Positions 63,046 to 64,000 of a stretch of DNA of 64,000 nt are shown one piece after another. The stretch's first letter is position 1, and every line of letters begins with the position of its first letter. The stretch comes from Micromonospora echinofusca (lineage in GTDB: Bacteria > Actinomycetota > Actinomycetes > Mycobacteriales > Micromonosporaceae): positions 4,801,001-4,865,000 of the forward strand of contig NZ_LT607733.1 of the NCBI RefSeq assembly GCF_900091445.1. Reading direction: 5' to 3'. The notes beneath the pieces are model-generated. The model had not been told where the DNA came from. It was given only the letters and a program-made list of their open reading frames with translations, and made no database searches. A program made the translations under genes and the position numbers.

Positions 63046-64000
63046 TCAGCCCTTCTCCAGGTATTCGGCGCGCTCCTCGTCGACCAGGGCGGCCACCGAC
63101 GCGGCCAACGCCGGGTGCCGGGCCAGCTCCGGATCCTCCTCGACCAGGGCGATCGCCTCGGCACGGGCGTCGCGGATCAGGTCGGCGTCGCGCAGCAGCG
63201 AGAGCAGCCGCAGGTGCGAGCGGCGCCCCGACTGGGTGGCGCCCAGGACGTCGCCCTCCCGGCGCTGCTCCAGATCCAGCTCGGCGAGCTTGAACCCGTC
63301 GGTCGTGGAGGCCACCGCGTCCAGCCGCTCCCGCGCGGGCGTGCCCTCCAGCGCCTCGCTGACCAGCAGGCAGAGCCCCGGGGCGGACCCCCGACCGACC
63401 CGGCCGCGCAGCTGGTGCAGCTGGGAGACGCCGAACCGGTCGGCGTCGAGCACGATCATCACGGTCGCGTTCGGCACGTTGACGCCGACCTCGACCACGG
63501 TCGTGGCGACCAGCACGTCGAGGTCGCCGTCGGCGAAGGAGCGCATCACCGCGTCCTTCTCGTCGGGCGGCAGCCGCCCGTGCAGCACGCCGATGCGCAG
63601 GCCGTGCAGCGGCCCCTCGGCGAGCAACGGCGCCACCTCGGTGACCGCCATCGGCGGCCGGCGCCCGTTGTCGTCCTCCGCCGGCGGCTCCTCCTCGCTC
63701 GCCGGCCCCTCGCCGATGCGGGGGCAGACGACGTACGCCTGGTGGCCGGCGGACACCTCCTCGCGCACCCGGCGCCAGGCCCGGTCCAGGAAGGCCGGCT
63801 TCTCGGCGGCCGGGACCACGTGCGAGGCGATCGGCGAGCGGCCCTGCGGCAGCTGGGACAGCGTGGAGGTCTCCAGGTCGCCGTAGACGGTCATCGCCAC
63901 CGTGCGCGGGATCGGGGTGGCCGTCATCACCAGCACGTGCGGCGGCTGCTCGGCCTTGGCGCGCAGCGCGTCGCGCTGCTCCACGCCGAAGCGGTGCTGC
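63046..64000 (-). CDS. recG: ATP-dependent DNA helicase RecG (C-terminal part, cut by the window edge)
   Basis: The last 318 or so codons of RecG, which remodels stalled forks and Holliday junctions. Visible motifs: QHRFGVEQRDALRAKA at the window edge, VLVMTATPIPRTVAMTVYGD (motif III), TSTLSQLPQGRSPI, VLVATTVVEVGVNVPNATVM (motif V) and QLHQLRGRVGRG (motif VI), then the TRG-like tail LAELDLEQRREGDVLGATQS. The N-terminal wedge domain and motifs I-II lie beyond 64000. A Glu/Pro insertion (GPASEEEPPAEDD) is present in the helicase region. Confidence 0.95.
   Translation of the reverse strand, partial: QHRFGVEQRDALRAKAEQPPHVLVMTATPIPRTVAMTVYGDLETSTLSQLPQGRSPIASHVVPAAEKPAFLDRAWRRVREEVSAGHQAYVVCPRIGEGPASEEEPPAEDDNGRRPPMAVTEVAPLLAEGPLHGLRIGVLHGRLPPDEKDAVMRSFADGDLDVLVATTVVEVGVNVPNATVMIVLDADRFGVSQLHQLRGRVGRGSAPGLCLLVSEALEGTPARERLDAVASTTDGFKLAELDLEQRREGDVLGATQSGRRSHLRLLSLLRDADLIRDARAEAIALVEEDPELARHPALAASVAALVDEERAEYLEKG

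Overview
This 64 kb window is very GC-rich actinobacterial chromosome. Almost all of it reads as core genome from a member of the Micromonosporaceae (Micromonospora-like). The evidence is composition, frequent GTG starts, TAGGCT-type promoters set directly on start codons, and family content such as DUF2631, DUF2469, a DivIVA/SepIVA pair, GlnR-type nitrogen control and a C4 zinc-ribbon L32. The genus is inference; no rRNA lies in the window. I see no tRNA, rRNA, CRISPR array, insertion sequence, prophage or integrated plasmid.

Layout. 0-3.7 kb: a phytoene-desaturase-like FAD enzyme convergent with a metallo-beta-lactamase/Rieske fusion, then a small DUF2631 membrane protein. 3.8-11.3 kb: a minus-strand translation and envelope block, transcribed rpsB, tsf, pyrH, frr, cdsA, rlmN, divIVA-like, punctuated by strong hairpins. 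11.7-19.9 kb: a repeat-rich membrane protein, then plus-strand yraN, yifB, dprA and xerC, an aminotransferase, and a minus-strand M23 peptidase. 20.2-24 kb: an SCP2-like protein coupled to a glycogen-debranching-type enzyme, then a sulfite-oxidase-like protein. 24.1-30.1 kb: minus strand, transcribed rpsP, khpA, rimM, trmD, rplS, two lepB copies, a Nudix hydrolase, rnhB and DUF2469. 30.3-38.8 kb: DUF402, proS, a TetR regulator, an amidohydrolase, a large secreted subtilase and a Uma2 protein. 38.9-47 kb: minus strand, transcribed ftsY, phosphotransferase, amtB, glnB, glnD, ffh. 47.2-56.6 kb: PhoD, DinB, HAD, smc, a small coiled-coil protein, a CAP protein and a GH114-like lipoprotein. 56.6-64 kb: minus strand, transcribed recG (cut by the window end), serine hydrolase, rsmD, coaD, SepIVA-like, yceD, rpmF, plsX, rnc, mutM.

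The window follows, from memory, the Mycobacterium tuberculosis order Rv2882c-Rv2927c, except that the yraN-yifB-dprA-xerC-M23 segment is inverted as a unit. Both outer genes of this segment carry the same two-copy CGTCCACAG element about 53 bp before their starts. This is the most interesting regulatory signal I found. Other notable points are a 43-codon leaderless leader ORF coupled to xerC, seven leaderless-type promoters, a near-complete GlnR box before amtB, 22-bp iterons before the sulfite-oxidase-like gene, a plus-strand intrinsic terminator with no plus-strand gene before it, and an SCP2/debranching-enzyme pair.
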